Under the pieces are notes generated by a model. That model searched no databases, was not told where the DNA came from, and saw only the letters and a program-made list of their open reading frames with translations. 64,000 nucleotides of DNA, taken from NCBI GenBank assembly GCA_049516395.1, contig JBEKTD010000002.1, forward strand, positions 186,001 to 250,000, written 5' to 3'. The stretch is from Fen-1362 sp049516395 (lineage in GTDB: Bacteria; Planctomycetota; Phycisphaerae; Sedimentisphaerales; Anaerobacaceae). The first letter of the stretch is position 1, and each line of letters opens with the position of its first letter. The position numbers were made by a program, and so were the translations under genes. This document shows positions 8,877 to 17,826 of this stretch, piece after piece.

Positions 8877-9010
8877 GACTTAGTGAAAAGTAAATAGTTC
8901 TTTTCTTCCAATTAAGGTTTTGGTTTCTGTAGGGCAGCGGAAATCTAAATAATTGTGTAATATTTTACCACTGTCTTACAATAGCCGGAGTGACGAACTC
9001 CGGCTTTTTT
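8877..9010 (+). ncRNA. Candidate small RNA (promoter to terminator)
   Basis: A consensus-like promoter ends at 8870. About 110 bases later an intrinsic terminator (stem gccggagt / actccggc, 8984-9004, then six T) closes the unit. No open frame with a ribosome site lies between. The predicted RNA is about 134 nt. An unpaired-looking G-rich stretch (gtagggcagcgg) is the obvious candidate contact region. This is inference from signals only, and the terminator could instead serve lpxB readthrough. Confidence 0.4.
8984..9010 (+). terminator. Intrinsic terminator
   Basis: Perfect 8 bp stem gccggagt/actccggc, 5-base loop, then six T on the + strand. The minus strand lacks a T-run, so it does not serve the converging secreted-protein gene. 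Confidence 0.82.
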
Positions 9011-9039
9011 ATTTGATAAAATACCACATGGCCAATAAT

Positions 9040-11328
9040 TTATTGCAATGGTGGCCAGAGTATTTCGGTCCTCCATTCATTCCCAAGGACAGCGAAATCT
9101 TTAAAATCTATGAATGAATCAGGAAATATATCTACCTGCAGCGGACATGGCCCAGACGTACATGGTGGAAATGAAGTGACCCATTGGAGCCAATATTCTG
9201 CCAGTATGGCAAGGTCTTCTAAGTCCACATCGCAATCACCATTAAAATCTGCCGTCAAACCGTGCGTGTGGGCATAATCCGGGTCACATGCCTGAGCATA
9301 CAGCCGGATGTTGTCAAACATCACGTTGCCGGTGCCGCCGGTGTTCTGAGAGCCGTTCGGGAGACAACGCTCACCAAAGCCGAGGTAGAAAGCGCTCACT
9401 GCTGCAAGTTGCACCACGTTTGGCGTCCCCGCGGAGTTGATGTCCTTGAGTGAGACATACCATTGTGTCCAGGAAGTTACCTGTGCGGCATTGCCGTCCG
9501 GGTTATCGAACACACCGACGTTGCCCGCTGAATCTTCAAGAGCTACATACATCCTGTCGTAAACCGTGTCAACCGCGTTAGTCGCGACCCCGATATAATC
9601 TACTCTTAAAGCCACGGGCTGCAAAGCAAGCACGCTGGTGTCCGAGAATACCGTGCCGCCGCTGCCGTAATAGCGTTTTACTTCTGAGAATTGTTTTGTA
9701 GCAGTTGACTCGTCATAAGAAAAATTGCCATGTTTCCCGTCGGCATCAAGTACAAAACTCAAAGTCCCACTCGGTGTTATTGGGGGGCCGCCGCCGCAAG
9801 TGGCGGCATAACCCATCATCCAGTTGGCGTTTATATCCGCCGTATTGTTGTAATCTTCAAAGTCCTCGATAGTGATATACGACGCAGGAGTAAAGCTCCA
9901 AACGGTACCGTTGCTGAGGCCTCCTCCCCATATCGTTGTGCCGTTAACTTCCGCTATCTTCCAGTAGTAGGTTGTGCCCGGCACTAAAGGTCCGTACCAG
10001 TTAGTTGCTAAGCTCGAAAGTGAATATGAGGTGCCGGTCACGGTGGCTCTGTAAATCTTGGTTGCGGTGTTGGTGCCGGTGGCACTAAGTACCGACGCGT
10101 TGTCCGTGCCAACGTATACCCGGTGCCCATCGGTGCTGGATGCCCAGTCGCCTGCCGTCCAAGTTAATGCCAACGGTTCGTTTAAGCCGACCTGTCCGTC
10201 TCGAGGTCTTGGATTGTATGCCTTACCATCGTGGGTCCTGAAATTCCAGACGAGGCCTTGCGCTAACACATTGCTGTTGTTTGTCTCGTCTATTCTCCAG
10301 TAGTAATTGGTATTCAGTTTGAAATTAAAATCGGCAATAGTCCAGTTGCACGGGTCGCCGTTCGCGTCATATCTCGAACCCTTATAAAGCGCCGATGCGG
10401 TTGTCGCAGAATTGACGTCCGCAAAAGATGTCCCGAAATACACGTCGTGCTGTTTTGCCAAATCACCTGGCTGCCAGCTAAGCGTGATGCCGACATTAAC
10501 ATCGTTGACTCTATAATGAACGTTCGTCGCAAGGTTAGCCGGCGAAGGCCCCCAGGCATTGACCATATCGTTGTAGTTGCTTATTAATGTTGTCCATGTG
10601 CCGTCATAAAAAGGTGTTGCGAGGATGCCGCGTGAGGAATAAATACGGCCGTTCACGATGAGGGCGGAAAGAGTGCTGGTGGCGTCGCCGTGAATGTGCA
10701 ACGTACCGCCGCTAATATCGATTTTGTTTTGAGGTCTGACCTGGGAGAAAACAAAATTGCTGTCTCCTGTGCACTCCAGTGTTCCGCCATACAGGGCGAT
10801 ATCGCCGTAATAGAGCGTAACTGCGGGGACGCTAATGCTTCCGCCATACATAATCGCCCTGCCGTAGGTGAGGCCAAATTGACTGCCGATAACCATACCA
10901 AAAGCGCCTGCGAACTGCGCAACAGTTACTGTGCCGCCAAGTACCTTCAGTATGCCCTTTCCACTTGTGTTGCTATCAAAGGTGCCCCAAGTAGCGATTT
11001 CGACTCCGTATCCGAAGTTGACATTTCCTGAATACACATCTACTTCGCAGTCAGGAGCGCCTACCCATGACCATGGCATCATCATCAAGTGGCAACAGGC
11101 CGCATCGCCGGTGATACACGGCCCGATCGGCCCTGTGGGAATAACAGCGTCGCCGCAAGGCTCTGATTGTGCGAAACAACTCCAGTTGTCAGGATTATTC
11201 CAGTTGCAGTCGCTGCCAACTGGATTCCATTGAGAGAGCCAATCCCAACAGTCACCATATGAAAAATCGCTTATTGCCAGAAGGCATACAAAAACAGCGA
11301 TTAAACAAATTGCCCGTGTGGTTGACAT
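9040..11328 (-). CDS. Large secreted protein with C-terminal dockerin-like repeats
   Basis: A 762-residue exported protein. The start is set by a perfect GAGGAGG seven bases before ATG at 11328, followed by a signal peptide (MSTTRAICLIAVFVCLLAIS); a longer frame from 11505 has no such support. Order: cell-surface-type region with 'WNNPDNWS', a beta-helix-like glycine-rich stretch (FGYGVEIATWGTF, YGGSISVPAVTLYYG), two fibronectin-III-like segments with 'HDVYFGTSFADV' and 'HRVYVGTDNASV', a concanavalin-like domain (IEDFEDYNNTADINANW to VMFDNIRLYA), then DFNGDCDVDLEDLAILAEYW plus DSFIDFKDFAVLGNEW, two EF-hand-like dockerin repeats. Probably extracellular or cell-surface. Enzymatic activity is not evident. 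Confidence 0.87.
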   Translation of the reverse strand: MSTTRAICLIAVFVCLLAISDFSYGDCWDWLSQWNPVGSDCNWNNPDNWSCFAQSEPCGDAVIPTGPIGPCITGDAACCHLMMMPWSWVGAPDCEVDVYSGNVNFGYGVEIATWGTFDSNTSGKGILKVLGGTVTVAQFAGAFGMVIGSQFGLTYGRAIMYGGSISVPAVTLYYGDIALYGGTLECTGDSNFVFSQVRPQNKIDISGGTLHIHGDATSTLSALIVNGRIYSSRGILATPFYDGTWTTLISNYNDMVNAWGPSPANLATNVHYRVNDVNVGITLSWQPGDLAKQHDVYFGTSFADVNSATTASALYKGSRYDANGDPCNWTIADFNFKLNTNYYWRIDETNNSNVLAQGLVWNFRTHDGKAYNPRPRDGQVGLNEPLALTWTAGDWASSTDGHRVYVGTDNASVLSATGTNTATKIYRATVTGTSYSLSSLATNWYGPLVPGTTYYWKIAEVNGTTIWGGGLSNGTVWSFTPASYITIEDFEDYNNTADINANWMMGYAATCGGGPPITPSGTLSFVLDADGKHGNFSYDESTATKQFSEVKRYYGSGGTVFSDTSVLALQPVALRVDYIGVATNAVDTVYDRMYVALEDSAGNVGVFDNPDGNAAQVTSWTQWYVSLKDINSAGTPNVVQLAAVSAFYLGFGERCLPNGSQNTGGTGNVMFDNIRLYAQACDPDYAHTHGLTADFNGDCDVDLEDLAILAEYWLQWVTSFPPCTSGPCPLQVDIFPDSFIDFKDFAVLGNEWRTEILWPPLQ

Positions 11329-11561
11329 TGGCAACCTCCTCAAAATCTTCATATAAAGCCTCTCCAAAGCAAACCAGGCAACGCCAGATGCCCCCTCGCA
11401 TCCGGCACCAATTGTCTTACTATATACTTTATAAACATGGGCTGAATTTGTCAAGAAAATTGTGTTTTTCCCGATTTGAGATTGGATTTGCCTAACTATC
11501 TGCAAATGCAGAAGTTGTGAGTGATAAAATGTTAGAAAAATGACGGGTGTCCTGGCGGATT

Positions 11562-11759
11562 TTAGCAGGGGCCGCTTGCGCTGATGTGAGCGGCCAGAAG
11601 AATGTGCCTTAGCCGGTCGATGTTGAGCTGATTGAGATAGTCCTCCGTAAAATCCAGTTTGAAACGTCCGTGGAAATTTTTGATGCGTCTTTTAAGCTCA
11701 TCCCTGTCGAGGGCGGCTATCGAGGTCGCTGTTTGTTCAAAAAATTCTTTTGACGTCAT
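11562..11759 (-). CDS. Small conserved-looking protein, unknown function
   Basis: A 65-residue soluble protein beginning MTSKEFFEQTATSIAALDRDELKRRI. The chosen ATG follows an AGAGGTGAT site; the longer upstream frame has none. The composition is helical and charged, with 'F-H-G-x-F-K-L-D-F-T-x-D-Y-L' and a C-terminal 'L-x3-D-R-L-R-H-I-L-L-A-A' helix that reads like a true protein. It lies alone between the dockerin protein and queA. I know no named family for it. Confidence 0.6.
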   Translation of the reverse strand: MTSKEFFEQTATSIAALDRDELKRRIKNFHGRFKLDFTEDYLNQLNIDRLRHILLAAHISASGPC

Positions 11760-11938
11760 TGCATCACCTCTTGTCATATACGACGCTTTTGCGAAACCGG
11801 GCCAACGATTTCTGTATCGACGTGGCAATTGTGCGGCTTTTACAGGAATTTGTTTTTTACGCAGAATGCGTTAAAATCATACTGAGATTGCGAAAAAAAT
11901 TATTATGCGATTTGCGTATGGTCTGATAAGTTTCTTGT

Positions 11939-12988
11939 ATGAAAACAAAAGAGCTGGATTATCACCTGCCGGCGGAGCTGATTGCACAGCGGCCGGCGAA
12001 AAACCGCGAGCAGTCACGACTGTTGGTCTTGGAGCGGCAAAACGGGCTGTTAACCGACACCCGCTTTGACAAAATAGGGGAATTTCTGCGCAAGGGCGAT
12101 TGCCTCGTTCTCAACGACACAAAGGTCCTGCCCGCGAAGTTTTTTGCAAAACGCCGAACAGGGGGCTCGCTCGAAGGATTGTTTTTGCATCAGCAGGATA
12201 ACGCCTTCTGGGAGGTAATGCTCAAAGGCCTCGGCAAAATCAAAACGGGGGAACGTATCCAGTTGATAGATATCGCAGGCGAGAACTTTTGTTGCGCAGA
12301 GCTTATAGAGAAAAAATCTGATGGCAAGTGCCTCCTGAAAGTGGAAGCCGAAGAACCGGCTCAAAACATTCTTGAAAAGATTGGTTTCCCGCCGTTGCCG
12401 CCTTATATAAAGAGAGATGCCGATTTAGACCAGGCCGTTGAGGATAGATTAAGATACCAGACGGTTTACGCACGTAATCCTGGCGCAGTTGCAGCGCCCA
12501 CAGCCGGCCTGCATTTCACAAAAAAAATGATTGAAAAGCTTAAACATAAGGGGATTGAGTTTGCCTATGTCACGCTTGCCGTTGGCGAGGGAACTTTTAA
12601 GCCCATAACCACTGAAACGCTCGAAGAACATCAAATACACCAGGAACACTTCAGCCTCGACAAAAAAAACGCGGAATTGATAAATCGCGCCAAAAAAACC
12701 GGCGGCAGAATTATCGCCGTCGGAACCACTTCTGTTCGTGTCCTGGAAACCGCGGGAGCACAAGGGCGATTGTCGGCAACTGACGACTCAACCCGCCTGT
12801 TTATCAGGCCGGGCTACAAATTCAAAATGGCCGATGCGATGATTACCAATTTTCATCTCCCGCAATCCACACTAATTGCGCTTGTCGGGGCATTTACAGG
12901 CCTTGATGCGATACTGGCTGCCTACCGATACGCCATCGAGAATCGCTACCGCTTTTACTCCTACGGCGACGCCATGCTAATAATTTGA
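11939..12988 (+). CDS. queA: S-adenosylmethionine:tRNA ribosyltransferase-isomerase
   Basis: A 349-residue enzyme that transfers and isomerises the ribosyl group of SAM onto 7-aminomethyl-7-deazaguanine in tRNA, giving epoxyqueuosine. Typical blocks are the N-terminus LDYHLPAELIAQRPAKNREQSRLLVL, FLRKGDCLVLNDTKVLPAKF, LPPYIKR, RYQTVYARNPGAVAAPTAGLHFT (the family signature), VTLAVGEGTFKPI, IAVGTTSVRVLET and MITNFHLPQSTLIALVGAF. Length is standard. No strong ribosome site precedes the ATG. No other queuosine genes are in this window. Confidence 0.97.
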   Translation: MKTKELDYHLPAELIAQRPAKNREQSRLLVLERQNGLLTDTRFDKIGEFLRKGDCLVLNDTKVLPAKFFAKRRTGGSLEGLFLHQQDNAFWEVMLKGLGKIKTGERIQLIDIAGENFCCAELIEKKSDGKCLLKVEAEEPAQNILEKIGFPPLPPYIKRDADLDQAVEDRLRYQTVYARNPGAVAAPTAGLHFTKKMIEKLKHKGIEFAYVTLAVGEGTFKPITTETLEEHQIHQEHFSLDKKNAELINRAKKTGGRIIAVGTTSVRVLETAGAQGRLSATDDSTRLFIRPGYKFKMADAMITNFHLPQSTLIALVGAFTGLDAILAAYRYAIENRYRFYSYGDAMLII

Positions 12989-13067
12989 CATTCGATGCTG
13001 ATGAGGTTATATATTCCGGGCAAGGGAATATCGAATAATGGATTATTGTATAAGCAGGAGTTTAAAA

Positions 13068-14222
13068 ATGAACAAGCGAATTCTGGTTGGCGTGGTTTTG
13101 ACGGCAGTTGTGGTTTATGTGAGCAGTTGTTGCGAAATGAAATGCTGTGCTAAAAAGTGTAAGGAGCCGGGAAAAATGAGCGTTAAAACGGAACCATTCG
13201 GAAAAACCGCTGACGGGCAGCAGGTTGATATTGTGACACTGACGAACGGTAAAGGACTTACTGCCAAGATAATGACCTACGGCGGAATCATCGTCTCGTT
13301 TGAGGCCCCAGACAGAAACGGAAAACCCGGAGATATTGTCCTGGGATTTGATAACTTGGACGGGTATCTCAAGGGGAGCCCGTATTTCGGCGCGATAATC
13401 GGGCGATATGGCAACCGTATCGCCGGGGCGAAGTTCACCTTGGACGGCAAAGAATATAAGCTTGCGGCAAACAACGGGGAAAATTCTTTGCACGGCGGGA
13501 TAGTCGGCTTCGATAAAGTTGTCTGGAAGATTGAAAAAGCCCAAGTAAAGGACAATAAGGCCGAATTGAAACTCAGCTACACGAGCAAAGACGGCGAGGA
13601 AGGTTTCCCCGGTAATCTCAAGTGCATCGTTACCTATGCCCTTACATCGGATAATAAGCTGGAAATGAAATATGAGGCAACAACTGACAAACCCACGGTC
13701 GTGAATATGACGAATCACGCCTACTGGAATCTCGCAGGTCAGGGCAACGGCGATGTTCTGGGCCACGAGCTGACGATAAACGCATACAAATACACCCCGG
13801 TTGATAAAGGCCTGATACCAACGGGAGAGCTTAAGGACGTCAAAGATACGCCGCTGGATTTCACAAAGCCGATGACGATTGGCTCCCGGATAAAACAAAT
13901 TGATATCGGCGGCTATGACCATAACTTTGCGCTCAATGGTAAGACGGGAAAAATGAAGCTCGCCGCGAAAGTTTATGAGCCGACAAGCGGACGCGTGATG
14001 GAGATACAAACAACCGAGCCGGGAGTGCAGTTCTACAGCAGCATCGGGCTTGATGGTTCACTTAAGGGCAAGGACGGCAAGGCCTATGTCAAATACGGCG
14101 CACTATGCCTCGAAACGCAGCATTATCCCGATTCGCCCAACAAGCCGACTTTCCCATCGACTGTTTTTCGACCGGGTGAAAAATACGAGACGACTACAAT
14201 ACACACGTTCTCGACAAAATAA
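13068..14222 (+). CDS. galM: Aldose 1-epimerase (mutarotase), exported lipoprotein-like
   Basis: A 384-residue galactose mutarotase. A GCAGGAG site fixes ATG at 13068. The N-terminus (MNKRILVGVVLTAVVVYVSSCC) looks like a lipoprotein signal with Cys at 21 or 22, so the enzyme is probably periplasmic. Conserved blocks are the GRYGNRIAGAKFTLDGK strand, NSLHGG (His), VVNMTNHAYWNLAG (catalytic His), GGYDHNFAL (Asp) and the catalytic Glu in ALCLETQHYPDSPN. It lies between queA and a converging GH28-like gene, consistent with extracellular sugar use. Exported epimerases are common in polysaccharide-degrading bacteria. Confidence 0.93.
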   Translation: MNKRILVGVVLTAVVVYVSSCCEMKCCAKKCKEPGKMSVKTEPFGKTADGQQVDIVTLTNGKGLTAKIMTYGGIIVSFEAPDRNGKPGDIVLGFDNLDGYLKGSPYFGAIIGRYGNRIAGAKFTLDGKEYKLAANNGENSLHGGIVGFDKVVWKIEKAQVKDNKAELKLSYTSKDGEEGFPGNLKCIVTYALTSDNKLEMKYEATTDKPTVVNMTNHAYWNLAGQGNGDVLGHELTINAYKYTPVDKGLIPTGELKDVKDTPLDFTKPMTIGSRIKQIDIGGYDHNFALNGKTGKMKLAAKVYEPTSGRVMEIQTTEPGVQFYSSIGLDGSLKGKDGKAYVKYGALCLETQHYPDSPNKPTFPSTVFRPGEKYETTTIHTFSTK

Positions 14223-14237
14223 ACCGTCAGCCGGTGT

Positions 14238-15932
14238 TTATTTCGATTCGTAGTTGCCGAACTCGCGGAAAACCGATTCCGTCAATTCTGTTTTCTGCTG
14301 AGCACGTGACAGGTCGTTATTCACAAACAGCCGCCCGTCATTTACATCGACGGCCTGCAGGAAAACACCCGTTCCCTCAGCGGCCCTGCAATTTCTAATT
14401 GTCGCGCCATTCACTTTTTCGAGGACGATAGCGGCTCGACTGTCGCCGAGATGCGCCTGTCTGCCGAAAAAGCCGTCGATTTCGACGTCGCTGACGTTCT
14501 CGCACCATATACTATTGCTGAAAAAGTCAGGCAATCCTTCATCCCATTCTGTTTCAAACCCGCCGATTTTCAGCCCGGCCACGTCTTTGCAGTAAATCGC
14601 CGGTATATCGTGCTTGAACTGCGCGGTCGCCAAATTGGCACTCGTCCGCAGGTCGAAATTCCCGCCGTATGACTCGCTCAACGGGCCATTTTTCATTTTT
14701 ACTTTAACATTGTCAAACAGGAGGTCTTTGATGATGCTGTTTTTGCTGCCCCACACGACGATACCGCTCTCGGATTCCGCGATGATATTCGAGAAACGAA
14801 CATTTTTAATATGGCCAAGTTTTTTAATGTCCGCTGTATTGGCAAGAGCTGAAACCTGTATCGGTTCCGCATGTCCCCACCAGTGGCCCGTGTGCAGGCG
14901 GGTTTGAATGGTAATGTTCGAGAACAGGATGTTTTCAACCGAGGCCTCATCGCGGACGTTTACGAGCAGCCCTCGATTGGATTCGCGGATGATAATATTT
15001 GAAAAGGCGCAGTTTTTAATGTCCCCGCCCGTGTAGCCGACGCGAAGCGCGGTTGACCGCGATTGCAGCGTGCAATTGGTCACGGTTATATTTTCGGTTT
15101 TGCCCGGCCCGAGCGGGTCGCCGCCGAGAATCTGGTGATGGCGCGGGTCGCCTATTGAGGTAATCGCAATCCCGTCGTCGCCCGCGGAGATAACACAATC
15201 GCTGATATGAACATTGGCACACGAGGTGCAGTGAATCCCGTCGTTATTGGGCACTCCAAGCGGATTATCTATGCGAACGCCAGAGACAACGACATCCCTG
15301 CATCGGTCCAGGTGAACCGTCCAGAGCGGGGCGTCTGTGATTGTAATATCCCGAATCAGCACATTTTTGCAGAGCGAAAACGCGACAAGCCGGCCGGGCC
15401 TTTCGTAAGGAATAACCGGGCCATCCGCTGTGCCGAACTTCGGGTCCATATATTCCCTGCCCTGTCGCGTAAATTTAGGGTCAAAATCGCCGAACCTCTC
15501 GGCCCCGGTGCGAGTGCTCTTCATATCCATAAAACTTGTTCCGCTGCCGTCAATTGTGCCCCTGCCTGTGATTGCGACATTGTCAGCGTTTGCAGCCGAT
15601 ATGAGACCGTATCTTTGACCATTGATGATGTAGTCGTTGAGGTCAGTGCTACCTTTAAGAACTGCCCCTGCTTCGAGATGCAAAGTTGTATTGCCTGATA
15701 TTCTTATCGGCCCCGTGCGAAACACCCCCGCCGGAATCGTAACCGTGCCCCCACCTGCTCTCTCGCAATCAACAAACGCCTTATTTATCGCGGCGGTGCT
15801 GAGCGCCTTCGCGTCACCAATCGCCCCATACTCGGTAACGACAAAAGTTTGGCTCGTGTTTTTCACGCAGGAACTCAATCCCAAAACAGACACTATTGCC
15901 GCTGATGTCAGAATAATTTTGCGAAGGCGCAT
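14238..15932 (-). CDS. GH28-like polygalacturonase family lipoprotein
   Basis: A 564-residue parallel beta-helix protein with a lipoprotein signal (lipobox LSSC, Cys22). The start of the mature protein, TEYGAIGDAKALSTAAINKA, is the usual N-terminal strand of GH28/pectate-lyase-like proteins. The helix carries NNDGIHC and the aspartate pair in SAGDDGIAI, matching the NTD and DD motifs of GH28. A clear GHG motif is not seen, so substrate and activity are uncertain. Many glycine/asparagine-rich coils follow. It probably acts at the cell surface on pectin-like polymers. It starts 6 bp after the UDP-sugar pyrophosphorylase gene and is cotranscribed with it. Confidence 0.87.
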   Translation of the reverse strand: MRLRKIILTSAAIVSVLGLSSCVKNTSQTFVVTEYGAIGDAKALSTAAINKAFVDCERAGGGTVTIPAGVFRTGPIRISGNTTLHLEAGAVLKGSTDLNDYIINGQRYGLISAANADNVAITGRGTIDGSGTSFMDMKSTRTGAERFGDFDPKFTRQGREYMDPKFGTADGPVIPYERPGRLVAFSLCKNVLIRDITITDAPLWTVHLDRCRDVVVSGVRIDNPLGVPNNDGIHCTSCANVHISDCVISAGDDGIAITSIGDPRHHQILGGDPLGPGKTENITVTNCTLQSRSTALRVGYTGGDIKNCAFSNIIIRESNRGLLVNVRDEASVENILFSNITIQTRLHTGHWWGHAEPIQVSALANTADIKKLGHIKNVRFSNIIAESESGIVVWGSKNSIIKDLLFDNVKVKMKNGPLSESYGGNFDLRTSANLATAQFKHDIPAIYCKDVAGLKIGGFETEWDEGLPDFFSNSIWCENVSDVEIDGFFGRQAHLGDSRAAIVLEKVNGATIRNCRAAEGTGVFLQAVDVNDGRLFVNNDLSRAQQKTELTESVFREFGNYESK

Positions 15933-15938
15933 ATTCTC

Positions 15939-17366
15939 TCACCCAAGATAAATTTTGTCGCCGGGTTTGATGGTGGGTATCTTATCGCGCTTTTCAGCAA
16001 CGTCTTCTCTTGTCAGGGCAAAGCCCGGCGAAATCTCGATAATACAGTCAGGCGAGCCGTCAGCTTTTCGCGGGACCTTCACGCCTGCCGATTCAAGCCA
16101 GACAGCCGCGCGGTCAACCATCATTTGCCTGGCGGTCTGGGCGCTGTCAACGCCTGTCGCGTTTTTCGCCGGCGCAAATTCCTCGCTGCGGACGGTTTGA
16201 AGGATAATCGATTTCCCGGCGAGAGGCAGTGCGTCAAAAACAAAACTCTCCAGCTTAACGCCATTCGGCTCTTTTGGTTCGACTCGCCGACCCTCCTCGT
16301 CAACATACGGGATTTTCTTTGCCGCCCTGTGCAAAGGCAACACGAAACCGTGCTTATTGAGCCGCTCGATGAAATTGACGCTGATAATATGAATGGCAAT
16401 ACTGCCAAGTTCAAAAGCAAGCGAGCCGTCGGGATTTCTCTTTTCCGCAAGCTCATCGGGGAGGTCGCTGTATTCGATAACAGTTACCTTGCCGTCGGCC
16501 AGACAGAAGTTGCCAAGTTTCTCGAACGGGCCTGTTTTGCTCAGCCCCTTCGATGACATCTCCGCACCGTCAAGTGTGTGCAGCCCGATGAACAGCGGGT
16601 CGAAGATATTTATGAGGGGATTATCAACCTGGTAGTAGCTTACGAACTCAATGCCGCGTTTTTGCATATCAGCCATCGCGCCCGAGTTATAAATCGCGCG
16701 CAAACTGCCGCCGTGGCCGTCGGGCGAGGTGGCGATTGTGTCAATATCAGACAGAAGGATTTTGCCGTCTAATGAAAAGTTAGGCAGAGTCCCCTGCTGA
16801 AATATGAAAACGTCGTTTTTGCTCAGGCCGTAGTAATTGTTGGCGGAAAAAATATCCAGTGTTTGCTGATAATTGAGAGGACTGGTCATAATATACCAGG
16901 GACAGCTTGTATGGTATTTTTTATAGGCCGCTGAAATGCTCTCCGCGAAAATCTGGAAAAGCGTCTTATTTTTAACCGGGCTTATGGGAAAATTCCCTTT
17001 GGGCCCGTCAAAACCCAGCCGGGTTCCTTGTCCGCCGGCAACAACAAATGCCGCGACTTTACCCTGAGAAATCAACTTGTCACCCAGCTGACGCGCCTGG
17101 TCGTATTTCCCTCGTTGCCCGGCGTCGCTCGGCTGATGAGCGTAAAACGGGGCGGGCGCAAGCTTGTCAGGCAGTTTAAAAGGCGAGGTGTTCAGTACAA
17201 ATTCTTCCCGCCAGCGATTTAACTGGGCAAAATCCAATTGGTTAATCTGAATAAGAAGCCGGCCTTGTCTGGCCGGGCCAAGCCGGTCCCAGAAGGCCAA
17301 AATGTGGCTTTGGCCATGCTTTTTCAGGACGGTTTTCAGATTTTGAAGCTTGTTTTGGTCTGTCAT
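15939..17366 (-). CDS. UDPGP-family UDP-sugar pyrophosphorylase
   Basis: A 475-residue nucleotidyltransferase of the UDPGP type 1 family (eukaryotic-like UAP/UGP). The N-terminal helical part is followed by the nucleotide-binding motif VVAGGQGTRLGFDGPKGNFPI, then WYIMTSPLNYQQT, PDGHGGSLRAIYNSG and FVSYYQVDNPLINIFDPLFIG. KNPNGVKLESFVFDALP-like features (here EPNGVKLESFVFD) place it closer to UDP-N-acetylglucosamine pyrophosphorylases than to GalU. It makes UDP-GlcNAc or UDP-glucose in the cytoplasm. A GGAAAAGG site precedes the ATG. The polygalacturonase-like gene follows immediately. Confidence 0.9.
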   Translation of the reverse strand: MTDQNKLQNLKTVLKKHGQSHILAFWDRLGPARQGRLLIQINQLDFAQLNRWREEFVLNTSPFKLPDKLAPAPFYAHQPSDAGQRGKYDQARQLGDKLISQGKVAAFVVAGGQGTRLGFDGPKGNFPISPVKNKTLFQIFAESISAAYKKYHTSCPWYIMTSPLNYQQTLDIFSANNYYGLSKNDVFIFQQGTLPNFSLDGKILLSDIDTIATSPDGHGGSLRAIYNSGAMADMQKRGIEFVSYYQVDNPLINIFDPLFIGLHTLDGAEMSSKGLSKTGPFEKLGNFCLADGKVTVIEYSDLPDELAEKRNPDGSLAFELGSIAIHIISVNFIERLNKHGFVLPLHRAAKKIPYVDEEGRRVEPKEPNGVKLESFVFDALPLAGKSIILQTVRSEEFAPAKNATGVDSAQTARQMMVDRAAVWLESAGVKVPRKADGSPDCIIEISPGFALTREDVAEKRDKIPTIKPGDKIYLG

Positions 17367-17452
17367 AGGCCTTTTCCCACACTAAAAACAGCATTTATAG
17401 GGTATCGACGAGGAATTTTCAAGGGTTATAGTATTTTTTGCCGAAAACCCTA

Positions 17453-17481
17453 TTGACAATAGTATGGGACGGCACTATACT
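17453..17481 (+). promoter_or_regulatory. Strong sigma-70-type promoter P1 for the prepilin-like gene
   Basis: A consensus TTGACA (17453-17458), a 17-base spacer and TATACT (17476-17481). The predicted start is near 17488, about 340 bases before the ATG at 17827, which implies a long leader. Confidence 0.7.
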
Positions 17482-17494
17482 GAATAGCGAAATT

Positions 17495-17568
17495 AGGCAG
17501 GTACAAAAGTAGCAATTATATAACTTTAGCCGTAATTATAATGTACCCCCCAATATCATAACCTGCCT
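17495..17568 (+). ncRNA. Structured 5' leader of the prepilin-like gene
   Basis: The first bases of the predicted transcript form a closing stem aggcaggt (17495-17502) with acctgcct (17561-17568). Inside it a second pairing is possible between gtac..attata and tataatgtac, with an unpaired insert. It does not match a riboswitch class I can recall. The whole 17367-17826 gap holds no supported gene. Confidence 0.4.
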
Positions 17569-17617
17569 GTTAGAAGTGGTTTGGTGTTGCTTGACTCGAA
17601 TCAGCGGCGTTTTTGAG

Positions 17618-17646
17618 TTGCAAAACCAGCCAACAAGTCCTATAAA
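17618..17646 (+). promoter_or_regulatory. Possible second promoter P2 in the leader
   Basis: TTGCAA (17618-17623), 17-base spacer, TATAAA (17641-17646). It would give a shorter leader of about 170 bases that skips the hairpin. Weaker than P1 by sequence. Confidence 0.35.
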
Positions 17647-17826
17647 ATCTGGTCTGAATGTGCTTTTTGCCGGCCGGTTCCGAGCGAAAAAATTTAACAG
17701 AGATTCGCGGAGAATGCGGGCGATAATGTGTGGTTGAGAACAGGTAATAATCCGTCTTTTACCATGCCACTTTGTGCTTTAGGACGGCCGGATAGCGAAT
17801 CTCAAAAAATGTATAGGAGAAAACAA

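Noticed and set aside
13062..14009. A 315-codon frame antisense to the aldose epimerase.
   Set aside because: Shadow of a well-supported gene; no signal peptide, motif or ribosome site.
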